NCBI GenBank assembly: GCA_946122785.1
Contig: CAMGYJ010000009.1
Location: 6,354,937 to 6,418,936 of the forward strand
Reading direction: 5' to 3'
DNA length: 64,000 bases
Source of the DNA: Linum tenue
Lineage: Eukaryota; Streptophyta; Magnoliopsida; Malpighiales; Linaceae
Part shown: one piece after another, positions 30,432-42,304 of the stretch
Numbering within the stretch: position 1 is the stretch's first letter
Layout: every line of letters starts with the position of its first letter
The notes under the pieces: generated by a model
The model's database searches: none
What the model was told of the DNA's origin: nothing
What the model saw: only the letters and a program-made list of their open reading frames with translations
Program-made: the position numbers and the translations under genes

Positions 30432-32516
30432 TTAATTACACTAAGCGGACATATATAAGTTCCGTCCATTTCCATCCCATCACATTCCAATTCTTCTTCT
30501 TTCTATTTCGGCCGAGAGAAACCGAGAGTACAGGGCGCGCAGGGGAGACAGAGCAGGAAATTCTCCGAGCTCCAATCTTGAGAAATACTGATCCAAAAAT
30601 CCCGTAAGTAATGCCTAATTCATCCGTTCATCGTGATTTATCGATTTAGAGCTTTAAAACGAGTTTTTGGTTCAGGAATTTCTTGAATTCCCGATAAGCC
30701 AAATTAGGGTTTCGGAGTATCCGGAAGCCGGATTGTGTCCAAATTTCATATACGAGCTTCCTGCAGCGAGGTAATCAATCCTCTAGTTCTAATCCCTGAA
30801 TTTCGGCAATTATTTAGGTCGGGGTCCTAATCGCTGAATTTAGCTCCGGCCAGGATTTGATGTGTTTTTATCGAGAATTTGATCCGGAGCCTAGAACTAA
30901 TATTGACGGGGATACTGCAGGGGATATTAGGACGGTCTCGGATTTTAATTCGGGGTTCGTTCGTGAAATTGACGTTTTAGTACGGGAAGGTTAAACCGGT
31001 GTTTGAACGACCAGAACTGGTGAGGGATTAGCACGGCATACCGGGTTTGTCGTATCACGATAATTATATTGATGCTTAGAATTGACCTAGGTGAACTAGA
31101 ATGGCATGATTAGGGGTGTATGGACTTTTGTGCTATATGATGAACCCTGGACTGCTATATGATATTATTGACTTGCCCTAATCGATATGGACCTGGCTTA
31201 TGCTGATGATTGTGTATATGTTGCAAATTGTGGGCTTGACTGTTGATATGCCTTATGATGGTTCGAAAAGGTGATAAGGTATGATTGTTCATGATTGTTG
31301 TATTTGGATGCACATGTGGGGAAATATATATTCTCTGGTGATATTATGATGTTTAAGGAGGATGACTTGCACGAGGGTTTATCCCGAGGAAGTGCAATTA
31401 TACGACTCCTGATTTACCTATGTTGAGCCAATTGTGGCCGGGTCAAGTACATGTGTAAGTAACGAATTATGATTAAGCAAGATGAGATATGGATCATGTA
31501 TAAGGACATCAAGTAAGAGTGATTTGGTCTCATGGTCAATTACATAGTAATTAGGGCTCCCCATGCTATTACTCCGTTATGATATGTTATGTCACACCCC
31601 TGATGTGGTGTTGACCGTTGATTCATCACGAGATATGACCACACCCATCGTGGTGTCAGGTCCGATATGACTACACCGGCAGTGGTGGGTCCGATATGAC
31701 CACATCCACGAGATGTTTGGTCCGTATTCCCGGGAGAGTAATTAGCATGGGAGTAGCCAGGCGCCTATAAGTAAAACATGATAAGATGCATATGCATAAG
31801 TCAAGGTGGTTGAGTCTTTTGCCTATTGGGATGTCGGATGGCTGAGCTCTGATCCTAGTGCTTGGGCTTATTTGCTAGATGTATGGTAGGGGTATGCTCT
31901 GTTATGAACTCACTATGCTATGATTATCTCACTCAGCTATGAGCTGACCCTCTTTATCCTTTTTCTCTGCTTATGCCATGTGTAAGCAGATCATCATCAG
32001 CAGCAGTAGATAGGTGTATAGGTGGGAGCTGAGCAAGAGTTGAAGGCAAGATGAGGTATGGTCTTCAACTATTCTGTGCTTGGACTACTACTCGGGATTT
32101 TGGCCAGTGATCCACACCTTTTTGTAAAAATGTTTTGAGAACGTTTTTCATGTGCATATTAGCTTCTGATGTAGTGTGAGATATCCACAGGTGTGGAAAG
32201 TTGATGATATGTGTATATGTTGTGTAACTGTGTAAGTTGTGACGATTATGGTATGTATAAGTATGGTATGTAGTTGTGGAGTATGAAAAGTGTGGCTATG
32301 GCTAAGAAAAGCCAATGCCTATGGTTGTGAATATATATGTTTGTGATGAATTATTTTGCAGGATCAGATGGAAGAACTGTTAGCCCATTACGCGAGTAAT
32401 TCATGTCGAAATTTTATTTGGATAAATTTCGGTAATTAATGTAACACCCGAGATTATTTCCGCTGCAATTGTATGAACAATATGATTAGGTAATATGTAC
32501 AGGGTAGGGTGTTACA
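30270..32516 (+). mobile_element. Solo LTR of the same gypsy family
   Basis: A 2,247-bp block begins TGTAACATCCC and ends GGGTGTTACA. It is flanked by the perfect 5-bp duplication AAGAC (30265-30269 and 32517-32521). Along its length it is the reverse complement of the LTRs at 32675-34995 and 35781-38119, but with many substitutions and indels, so it is older. It holds no coding region or second LTR, and it probably arose by recombination between two LTRs. It contains a TA-rich run near 30405-30430 and three copies of the GATATGACCACA-type tandem motif near 31636-31715. Confidence 0.9.
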
Positions 32517-32521
32517 AAGAC

Positions 32522-32669
32522 TATTGCGATGAGGGCCAATGACCCTTCCACTTGTGCTAAAGCCCGACTTCGAAGCTACAATAGAGGCTTGAATAGAGAG
32601 AAAATCTCTAACAATCTTGTGCAAGACATGCTATTTCTGCTTATTTGATTTCCACTAACTCAACACATC
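32522..32669 (-). pseudogene. hAT transposase remnant, dimerisation domain piece
   Basis: On the minus strand one frame reads WKSNK, then VLHKIVRDFLSIQASIVASK, then SGFSTSGRVIGPHRNSL, with one stop early in it. This is the conserved C-terminal hATC dimerisation region (usual form ARDxLSIPxSTVASESAFSxGGRVL). The 148-bp piece is caught between the solo LTR and the LTR retrotransposon and continues the frame of 38125-39165. Confidence 0.85.
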
Positions 32670-32674
32670 TAAAT

Positions 32675-34995
32675 TGTAACACCCTACCCTGTACGTATTA
32701 CCTAATCATATTGTTCATACAATTGCAGCGGAATTAATCTTGGGTGTTACATTAATTATCAAAATTTACCCAAATAAAATCTCGACATGAATTACTCGCA
32801 TAATGGGCTAACAGTTCTTGCAACTTATCCTGCAAAATCATTCATCACAAACATATATACTCACAACCATATGCATTGGCTTTCATAGCCATAGGCACAG
32901 TTTCATACTCCACAACTGCATACCATACTTATACATGCCATAATCATCACAACTTACACAATTACACAACTATACACATATCATCAACTTTCCACTTCTG
33001 TGGATATCTCACACTACATCAGAAGCTAGTATGCACATGAAAAACGTTCTAAAAACATTTTTACAAAAAGGTGTGGATCACTGGCCAAAATCCCGAGTAG
33101 TAGTCCAAGCACAAAATAGTTGAAGACAATACCTCATCCTGCCTTCAACTCCTCGCTCTACCCACACCTAAGTACTTGCTACTGCTACTGCTACTGCTGA
33201 TGATCTGCTTACACATAGCATAAGCAGAGGAAAAGGATAAAAGAGGGTCAGCTCATAGCTGAGTGAGATAATCATAGCATCGTGAGTTCATAACAGAGCA
33301 TACCCCTACCATACATCTAGCAAATAAGCCCAAGCACTAGGATCAGACCTCAGGCATCCGACATCCCAATAGGCAAAAGACTCAACCACCTTGACTTATG
33401 CATATGCATCTTATCATGTTTTAATCATAGGCGCCTGGCTACTCCCATGCTAGTTACTCTCCCGGGAATACGGACCAAACATCTCGTGGATGTGGTCATA
33501 TCGGACCCACCACTGCCGGTGTAGTCATATCGGACCTGACACCACTATGGGTGTGGTCATATCGGACTCAACACCACTCTGGGTGTGGTCATATCTCATG
33601 ATGAATCAACGGTCAACACCACATCAGGGGTGTGACATAACATATCATAACGGAGTAATAGCATGGGGAGCCCTAATTACTATGTAGTTGACCGTGAGAC
33701 CACAACACTCATATTTGGTAGTATTATACATGATTCATATCTCATCTTGCTTAATCATAATTCATTACTTGCACATGTACTTGACCCGGCCACAATTGGC
33801 TCAACATAGGTAAATCAGGAGTCGTATAATTGCACTTCCTCGGGATGAACCCTCGTGCAAGTCATCCTCCTTAAACATCATAATATCACCAGGGAATATA
33901 TATTTTCCCACTTGTGCATCCAAATACAACAATCATGAAAAATCATACCTAATCACCTTCTCGAACCATCATAAAGCATATTAACAGTCAAGCCCACAAA
34001 TGGCAATATGTATGCAATCATCAACATAAACAAGGTCCATATCGGCTAGGGCAAGTCAATAATATCATACAGCAGTCCAGGGTTCAACATATAGCACAAA
34101 AGTTCATACACCCTTAATCATGCCATTCTAGTTCACCTAGGTCAATTCTAAGCATCAATATAATTATCGTGATACGACAAACCCGGTATGCCGTGCTAAT
34201 CCCTCACCAGTTCCGGTAGTTCAAACACCGGTTTAACCTTCCCGTACTAAAACGTCAATATCACGAACGAACCCCGAATTAAAATCCGAGACCGTCCTAA
34301 TATCCCCTGCAGTATCCCCGTCAATATTAGTTCTAGGCTCCGGGTCAAATTCTCGATAAAAACACATCAAACCCTGGTCGGAGCTAAATTCAGCGGTTTG
34401 GACCCCGGCCTAAATAATAGCTGAAATTCAGGGATTAGAACTAGAGGATTGATTACCTCGCTGCAGGAAGCTCGTATATGAAATTTGGGCTCAATCCGGC
34501 TTCCGGATACTCCGAAACCCTAATTTGGCTTAACGGGAATTCAAGAAATTCCTGAACCAAAAACTCGTTTTAAAGCTCTAAATCGATAAATCACGATGTA
34601 TACATGAATTAGGCATTACTTACGGGATTTTTGGATAGCTAGGGCTCAAGAATTGAGCTTTGGAAAATTCTCCTCAACGTACCCTGTGCGCTCTCTGGTG
34701 GAGCTTTCCTCTCGCTCCAGGAAATGAAAAGAAAGGCAGAAGAGAAAAGAGATGGGAAGTAAAATGGACCGGGGAGGTTTTTATATTAATGTGAAATGGT
34801 GGGCGGCCCTTAACCCCGGCCGCTTCACCTCTCTTTTCTTTATATATATTATATATATATATATATAATTAATATGTGTATTTATCCGATCGATCAATAA
34901 TCCGATTTTCGTCGAAATACGACCAAAATGATCGATTTTAAATCGCAAACTTTCTAGCGATCGAAATATGTTTTTTGCCGGAACGGGATGTTACA
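32675..34995 (-). repeat. 3' LTR of the retrotransposon
   Basis: Left copy on the plus strand, starting TGTAACACCC and ending GGATGTTACA. It contains four tandem copies, 29-32 bp apart, of a GTCATATCGGAC-type motif (33495-33600) and a TA run near 34842-34867. The short open frame at 33490-33687 lies in this tandem motif and is repeated identically in the other LTR; it is not a gene. Confidence 0.95.
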
Positions 34996-35010
34996 ATTCT
35001 CCCCTCCTTA
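34996..35010 (-). other. Polypurine tract
   Basis: On the minus strand TAAGGAGGGGAGAAT directly precedes the 3' LTR. This is the expected primer site for plus-strand DNA synthesis and fixes the element's orientation. Confidence 0.85.
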
Positions 35011-35765
35011 AAAGATTTCGTCCCCGAAATCTAACCTTGAGTTGATACTACGCATCCGCTCGTTCTCCTCCTGGCAGACACTATCACATATGTTGTTACT
35101 ACCTAACTCTTAGGTTAGGAGATCTTAAGTACATAACTAAATACATAACACCTCAAGTTCCCAATATAAGGTTTCAAAAACCTATATCGGGTTATCACAA
35201 CAAAAGCACATCAACAATTTCAAAACATAACTTACTAAGCAAGGTTGTTAACCTGCAAAGTAGGTTGCCACTAACACAAGGTTATATCAACCTACAAAAT
35301 GGTTACCACAAAATCATCCATATTCATATTTCTATTCAAATATCTACCATCACAACTCATCATGTTAGCATAGCCTAAACTCAACTGCATTACATAGCTA
35401 GCCACCATGCTTCTCGATTGGTTAGTAGGATTTCTAGGACAACTTATGTGCGAGCTACAAGGAAATATTGGCCATAACTTGATCCACACACCATTAAAAC
35501 TTTCTCCAAAATAATAACTTGTAAAACAAGATTAAAACTCCACATAATTTTCAAAAATCTTTTAAACCATAACTTTTTCAAGAATACTTCAAATACTCAA
35601 AATCATGTTTGACCATATGCAACGGACTATGCAACACGTCATCACCTTTGGTCCCAATCCTGGAAAGTTTAGTGCAAATACAGGTATGGAGTACTTCCTG
35701 CCCTTTTGAGGGTGATCAGTCCTCAAGAGTGAAAGTAACATACCCATAATGCAGAAAACAAACCA

Positions 35766-35777
35766 GCTCTGATACCA
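35766..35777 (-). other. Primer-binding site, initiator-Met tRNA type
   Basis: On the minus strand TGGTATCAGAGC lies three bases inside the 5' LTR. It is the standard plant retrotransposon site complementary to the 3' end of initiator methionine tRNA. Confidence 0.92.
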
Positions 35778-35780
35778 AAC

Positions 35781-37948
35781 TGTAACACCCTACCCTGTAC
35801 GTATTACCTAATCATATTGTTCATACAATTGCAGCGGAATTAATCTTGGGTGTTACATTAATTATCAAAATTTACCCAAATAAAATCTCGACATGAATTA
35901 CTCGCATAATGGGCTAACAGTTCTTGCAACTTATCCTGCAAAATCATTCATCACAAACATATATACTCACAACCATACGCATTGGCTTTCATAGCCATAG
36001 GCACAGTTTCATACTCCACAACTGCATACCATACTTATACATGCCATAATCATCACAACTTACACAATTACACAACTATACACATATCATCAACTTTCCA
36101 CTTCTGTGGATATCTCACACTACATCAGAAGCTAGTATGCACATGAAAAACGTTCTAAAAACATTTTTACAAAAAGGTGTGGATCACTGGCCAAAATCCC
36201 GAGTAGTAGTCCAAGCACAAAATAGTTGAAGACAATACCTCATCCTGCCTTCAACTCCTCGCTCTACCCACACCTAAGTACTTGCTACTGCTACTGCTAC
36301 TGCTGATGATCTGCTTACACATAGCATAAGCAGAGGAAAAGGATAAAAGAGGGTCAGCTCATAGCTGAGTGAGATAATCATAGCATCGTGAGTTCATAAC
36401 AGAGCATACCCCTACCATACATCTAGCAAATAAGCCCAAGCACTAGGATCAGACCTCAGGCATCCGACATCCCAATAGGCAAAAGACTCAACCACCTTGA
36501 CTTATGCATATGCATCTTATCATGTTTTAATCATAGGCGCCTGGCTACTCCCATGCTAGTTACTCTCCCGGGAATACGGACCAAACATCTCGTGGATGTG
36601 GTCATATCGGACCCACCACTGCCGGTGTAGTCATATCGGACCTGACACCACTATGGGTGTGGTCATATCGGACTCAACACCACTCTGGGTGTGGTCATAT
36701 CTCATGATGAATCAACGGTCAACACCACATCAGGGGTGTGACATAACATATCATAACGGAGTAATAGCATGGGGAGCCCTAATTACTATGTAGTTGACCG
36801 TGAGACCACAACACTCATATTTGGTAGTATTATACATGATTCATATCTCATCTTGCTTAAACATAATTCATTACTTGCACATGTACTTGACCCGGCCACA
36901 ATTGGCTCAACATAGGTAAATCAGGAGTCGTATAATTGCACTTCCTCGGGATGAACCCTCGTGCAAGTCATCCTCCTTAAACATCATAATATCACCAGGG
37001 AATATATATTTTCCCACTTGTGCATCCAAATACAACAATCATGAAAAATCATACCTAATCACCTTCTCGAACCATCATAAAGCATATTAACAGTCAAGCC
37101 CACAAATGGCAATATGTATGCAATCATCAACATAAACAAGGTCCATATCGGCTAGGGCAAGTCAATAATATCATACAGCAGTCCAGGGTTCAACATATAG
37201 CACAAAAGTTCATACACCCTTAATCATGCCATTCTAGTTCACCTAGGTCAATTCTAAGCATCAATATAATTATCGTGATACGACAAACCCGGTATGCCGT
37301 GCTAATCCCTCACCAGTTTCGGTAGTTCAAACACCGGTTTAACCTTCCCGTACTAAAACGTCAATATCACGAACGAACCCCGAATTAAAATCCGAGACCG
37401 TCCTAATATCCCCTGCAGTATCCCCGTCAATATTAGTTCTAGGCTCCGGGTCAAATTCTCGATAAAAACACATCAAACCCTGGTCGGAGCTAAATTCAGC
37501 GGTTTGGACCCCGGCCTAAATAATAGCTGAAATTCAGGGATTAGAACTAGAGGATTGATTACCTCGCTGCAGGAAGCTCGTATATGAAATTTGGGCTCAA
37601 TCCGGCTTCCGGATACTCCGAAACCCTAATTTGGCTTAACGGGAATTCAAGAAATTCCTGAACCAAAAACTCGTTTTAAAGCTCTAAATCGATAAATCAC
37701 GATGTATACATGAATTAGGCATTACTTACGGGATTTTTGGATAGCTAGGGCTCAAGAATTGAGCTTTGGAAAATTCTCCTCAACGTACCCTGTGCGCTCT
37801 CTGGTGGAGCTTTCCTCTCGCTCCAGGAAATGAAAAGAAAGGCAGAAGAGAAAAGAGATGGGAAGTAAAATGGACCGGGGAGGTTTTTATATTAATGTGA
37901 AATGGTGGGCGGCCCTTAACCCCGGCCGCTTCACCTCTCTTTTCTTTA

Positions 37949-37996
<48 letters not shown>

Positions 37997-38119
37997 TATG
38001 TGTATTTATCCGATCGATCAATAATCCGATTTTCGTCGAAATACGGCCAAAATGATCGATTTTAAATCGCAAACTTTCTAGCGATCGAAATATGTTTTTT
38101 GCCGGAACGGGATGTTACA
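35781..38119 (-). repeat. 5' LTR of the retrotransposon
   Basis: Right copy. Apart from four substitutions seen by eye (near 35980, 36860, 37319 and 38047) and a TA run 18 bp longer (about 37947-37990), it matches the other LTR base for base. Confidence 0.95.
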
Positions 38120-38124
38120 TAAAT

Positions 38125-39165
38125 CATCAGCATTTCTTATGATTCCATCATAATAAGCATCGAGCTTCGATATCTCGGGTTGTGTCCTTTTGCTTTTGAG
38201 CTGCATAAGCATCAAATTTAAGACAAAATGACACTTGACTTCATAATGTGGATTCCACACTTTGACACTTAGTATTAATTTGTTCTTCTTTCCTTTCTTT
38301 CTTCTCATCCTCCACAATCATTGATGACATACCCAACTATCCTCTTTATCTCAAATGAGCTACTATCTTGATAGATATGAGGAAAGTAGCATTGTTATAC
38401 TTCAGTCCTGTATCTTGGATCAAGAAATGCTGCCACCCCCACAACATATGCACCTCTGACCAATACTTATCATATTTTTTTACGGACATCAACTCAATGA
38501 CTTCACAACCAACCCATTGTTTCAAAGCTAGCTTAATCTCACAAATAATAGGAAAGTATAAGTTTACAATAGGATACGTCTTGCCATAGAAAACTTGAGT
38601 GGCCTTATGGAATATATCTAGCTTATCACGGATTTTCTTAGTCAAGTTCCCCTCATATTCAGTTGGCAAGCATTTATATTTTGGTTCAAGATTCTTCATC
38701 CTACCAAAAACTTCTTTATATTTGATTGAAGTAACTAGTAACTAGCATCATGTAAGTTGAATTCCAACGGGTCTTGCAATCAAGGATTAGCTTCTTACCA
38801 AACTTACATAAAATTCGTGTAGCAATCAAAAACCTTCCCCATATTTTTTGTGTCCCAAACTAGAATTGGACAGTACTTCAAATCTTCTCAATTTGCTGGT
38901 CCAATAACCTTCAACCCTTTTTTCACAATCAAATTAAGTATATATGCTGAACAACGCATGTAAATCATCATTCCTCCAAGTTGAAGACACTCAAATGGAA
39001 GTATTTATACTACTTGTGACACCATTGCATCATTGGTTGAACAATTGTCCACTGTGATAGCAAATAACTTTCTTTCACCGTTCATTTGCAATATACAGTC
39101 CAACAATGCTTCAACAAGGACATCATCGGTATGTGGTGCTCGCAAATAAATGAACCTACATAGAT
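38125..39165 (-). pseudogene. hAT transposase pseudogene, main piece
   Basis: Minus-strand reading shows hAT (DAYSLEEPER/RICESLEEPER-like) transposase motifs in order. They are RFIYLRAPHTDDVLVEALLD and KLFAITVDNCSTNDAMV (about 39030-39165), MRCSAYILNLIVKKGLKVIG (about 38920-38965), LILDCKTRWNSTYMM (about 38755-38800), then LEPKYKCLPTEY, FYGKTYPIVNLYFPIICEIK and KYDKYWSEVHMLWG (38400-38700), and RTQPEISKLDAYYDG toward 38150. Stop codons and shifts break the frame several times. The N-terminal BED zinc finger is not seen. The C-terminal end continues at 32522-32669 on the other side of the LTR retrotransposon. Confidence 0.88.
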
Positions 39166-39749
39166 TATAGATTAAGTTGAGAAGTTACAACAGTAGCATA
39201 ACGTGCATATTTGGTAGAAAATGGTCGAACATTAGCAACAAGCAACTACAAACAGTACACTTACTCTTATAAAATCAGAATCGTCAGTAACCACTAACAC
39301 AACAAGCAACCACTAACTAATAATAAATCATTGTCAACATTCTTTGCAACTCACCCTTTATCATAATAAAGTTTTAGGCGTAAACTTAATGTTAGAACAT
39401 ATTGAATAACCCAATTACTCGCAATTACCTCCTAACGCTATATGTCAAACTTCTTGTAACACTTGGGTGATCACCACAATCATGAAATGTATTTTAGGCG
39501 CTCTTTTGTGGGGAAAAAAAGGAATATTTGGGAAAACAACCCCACAAGTCTACTATCAAACTATAAAATTTCCCTCTCGTGCTCCTCATTACCGACACCA
39601 TCTTTTATTATAATCTCTCTCGTCTCAAAAGGCTAGAAACCCAGAACAAATGATTCTCTAATACTTCGTTTCCCTCTTCTTCATATAAAATTTTTAAGTA
39701 AAACCCAGAATTCTCCCACAAAAAGGAAAAAGGAAAAAAAAATGGTTTT
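39166..39749. other. intergenic, no gene seen
   Basis: AT-rich sequence between the hAT remnant and the 3' end of the next minus-strand gene, whose 3' untranslated region probably occupies the last part. No coding similarity or repeat structure recognised. Confidence 0.45.
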
Positions 39750-41162
39750 TCATTCAATGAGTTGTCCACATAGACACGAAAGCATTAATGGTGGTCCGTA
39801 TCCATCACCATGTCCCAATAATTTGCTGCTTCTGCTGCTGCTGCTGTTTGTGTCGTTGTTGTTGGATGATCTTCTTCTCCTTCCACCATCATCTTCTGCT
39901 ACCTGTGGTGCAGCAATCTCTCCACCGACAAAAAGAGAGTTCATCACACTTCCACCTACACTCTCCGCAATTGGGGAGAAATCATTAGGACCATAAACAA
40001 GTGTGCGTGGGCTCACACTACCATTGTTGTGGCTATTAGTACTAGCGTTGCTGTTGTTGCCACATGCAACGGCAGCTCTTCTCTCTACTTGAAGGAAGTG
40101 GCCAAGAGAAGGAGGATGGTTGCTGCTGCTGTTGTTAGTGCTGTTTGTGTTCACTGCATCAGTGGTAAGCCTGGAGCACAATGAGAATATCCAGGGCTTT
40201 GGCTTGTTACTGTTGTTACTATGTTGTTGTTCTCTTAAACTCGCTGACCTGCCTCCTCTTCCCCTGGTTGACCTCCTTGACAGTTCGAGAATGCTGGAGA
40301 ATCCAATTAAGCTCCCTAATGTGATGCTCTTGTCATGGAAGAACGAGCCAGTTGACTGCCAACAAGAAATATACATGGATGAATGAGAAAAAAACAATGG
40401 AATTAGACTGATTAATGGGTTTCAAGAAAAAGGGCAAGATATGTAGGCCAGGAAGCAGCCACATTACTGGAGAGGCTTAACCACAGTAAATATAAGGGGG
40501 AAAGATGTCAACTTTATTATTGGGTAGTAAACGCAGCAAAAGATTGATGCAGGGTTTTGATTTGAAGGGTCAAAAGTCATGATTGATTAATGGGGCCATT
40601 GAGTGTAGACAAAAGGAGCAAAAGTGTTGAACTTTACCTTTCTATGGTATGAAAACAGGAACACGAGAGCAGTGGAAAAAACATGCCATAAATGCAGGGT
40701 GGTACAACAGTGACAATCTGCTGCTATTCAGCACTCCCAACAAATTTCAAATGAGTGCAATCATCAACCATGACTTTTAAAGCACCAAGGGGGTTGGTTC
40801 CATGATTCTGGTTCAGCATGAAAACCAAGGAATGCAGAAGTGGAAGGGATGAAGAGATTAGACTGTTGTGTTACCCCCACCTCAGTATCAAGATCTGAAG
40901 AAGAATCAGTGGTGGAGCTCGTCGACCTGGTGAGCATGGTGGTTGCGAATGAGATTGAGCCGTTGAAATCCTGATTCCTCAACATCCCAACTCTGGCATT
41001 CAATGGCCGCAGCCCCAGAGGCCACCCTTCTTCCTGCGAAACGAACCGTTGAATGCCGGTCAGAACCCAGAAGAAAGAAATCAGTTTTGTGATTCTTCGC
41101 ACATAATGAAAAACGAAATAGTGAAGGTGACTCACTTGCTGCTCTTGCTGTTGTTGAGCCAT
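39750..41162 (-). CDS. Uncharacterised low-complexity plant protein
   Basis: Three exons, 41136-41162, 40881-41033 and 39750-40355, splice in phase 0 at GT-AG sites to 261 residues. The start MAQQQQEQQ joins EEGWPLGLRPLNARVG, then SGS/STSS-rich sequence with TDSSSDLDTESTGSFFHDKS and ITLGSLIGFSSILELSRRST, then KPKPWIFSLCSRL. The second half is Asn- and Ser-rich and ends DGYGPPLMLSCLCGQLIE. The EEGWPLGL, STGSFFHDKSITLGSLIG and SLGHFLQVERRAA blocks look conserved, and I have the impression of a plant-specific family of small unknown proteins. No enzyme motif, membrane segment or signal peptide is evident. No function is offered. Confidence 0.82.
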
Positions 41163-42304
41163 GAAGATTGGCTACTAGTAGTCAGAGAACGGTGCAGTTA
41201 TTTGGGTTCACTTCTAAAAGAAATCAACTCCCTTAGATCACATGCCTGCAGCGGGAGCTGATGCTTTCCTTCCTTCCTTCCTTCCTAAGCCCCCTTTTTG
41301 AAGAAGAATGGCATTCAGCAGGAGAAGGAGACAGTGAGAGAGATGATTATGGAACCAAAGCCCAAAGGGATGGATGGCGTCTTGCCCATTTGTTCTCTTC
41401 AGCTTATTATAGCGCCATTTTCTTTTATTTTTTCCACAAAGGCAGTAGGTATGGACAAGAGGTGGGGTTATTCCTCTTCTGTGGAAAGTTAAAAGAGGAA
41501 CATGGTTTGGAGACAATGACTGGCCCTTCCATAAAACAGGAGAGGAAGCCCATTTTCTTTTTCTTTCCACGGACCAAAGTGCACGTCCCCAAAGACCAAA
41601 GTTCCGCCATTTGCCTCTTTCTTTATCCCTTTCATACCAATGAATCCTAAGATGGAATACAAATTGTGAGATACTGTGATGGAATGCATATCGACTTGGT
41701 CTCTAATGCACAATAGACTTGTCAAGTATAGCTTCACGTGTTCTGATTTTGGGTAATAACTTATCTGAAGTACGTACCTACGTAAGACTTTCACTCACAC
41801 AAGTGAAAACTTGTAAAACATAGCGACTCGAGCGAGTTAGATGCATGTGATGGATACTTGTTCATTGTTATACAGACAATGCTAATGGCAACTGGCAGGT
41901 AAGGTAACTTCTGCACAAGAGCACTGACCTTGTCCGCATGATCTATCTGACAAAAGACCCAACCAAAGATGCCCTTCTGCCTTTGCCTTCCGCTGCATAC
42001 ATACTCCCACTTTAGTGTCCTTTTTCAGGTGCCGGCTTTTGCCCCTTTCATCTTCACTTTCTCTTTTTCCCCACACCCCCATCGTACAAAATTTACTACA
42101 TGTATTCATTCTGTTAGCAACAAGAGTTTCTCTTACTCCTTACTTGATGAGCCACTTAACGTATACAAGTTGTAGACGTATCAAAACCCTGCTCTCTTTT
42201 TGGTCGTTTGTGTTAATGCTCTCTGTTAAAGAAACTCAAGTACAATGCTCTAGGTTACAGGATGATTGAAGTAACTTTGTTGACCAGTCGTTGAGAAAAG
42301 GTGA
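41163..42304. other. intergenic between two minus-strand genes
   Basis: Contains the promoter and leader of the gene at 39750-41162 (rich in CTTCC near 41265-41290) and the 3' region of the next gene. No additional gene is supported; the open frames at 41261-41650 and nearby have no recognisable similarity. Confidence 0.45.

Larger units (their letters stand above)
32675..38119 (-). mobile_element. Young non-autonomous Ty3-gypsy LTR retrotransposon
   Basis: Two long direct repeats, 32675-34995 (2,321 bp) and 35781-38119 (2,339 bp), flank a 785-bp interior. The whole is bounded by the perfect 5-bp duplication TAAAT (32670-32674 and 38120-38124). The element runs on the minus strand: a primer-binding site sits beside the right LTR and a purine tract beside the left. 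I see only four base substitutions between the LTRs, and the 18-bp length difference lies in a TA run near the right-hand end of each LTR. The interior carries no gag, protease, reverse transcriptase or integrase, so movement must have used another element's proteins or followed an internal deletion. The PBS and the GGGGACGAAATC...AAGGAGGGGAGAAT end resemble Tekay/Del-type chromoviruses; this subfamily call is an inference. Confidence 0.93.

Noticed and set aside
33490..33687. 65-codon open frame, identical to one at 36596-36793
   Set aside because: It lies in the tandem motif of the LTRs and is duplicated only because the LTRs are; there is no start context or similarity to a protein.
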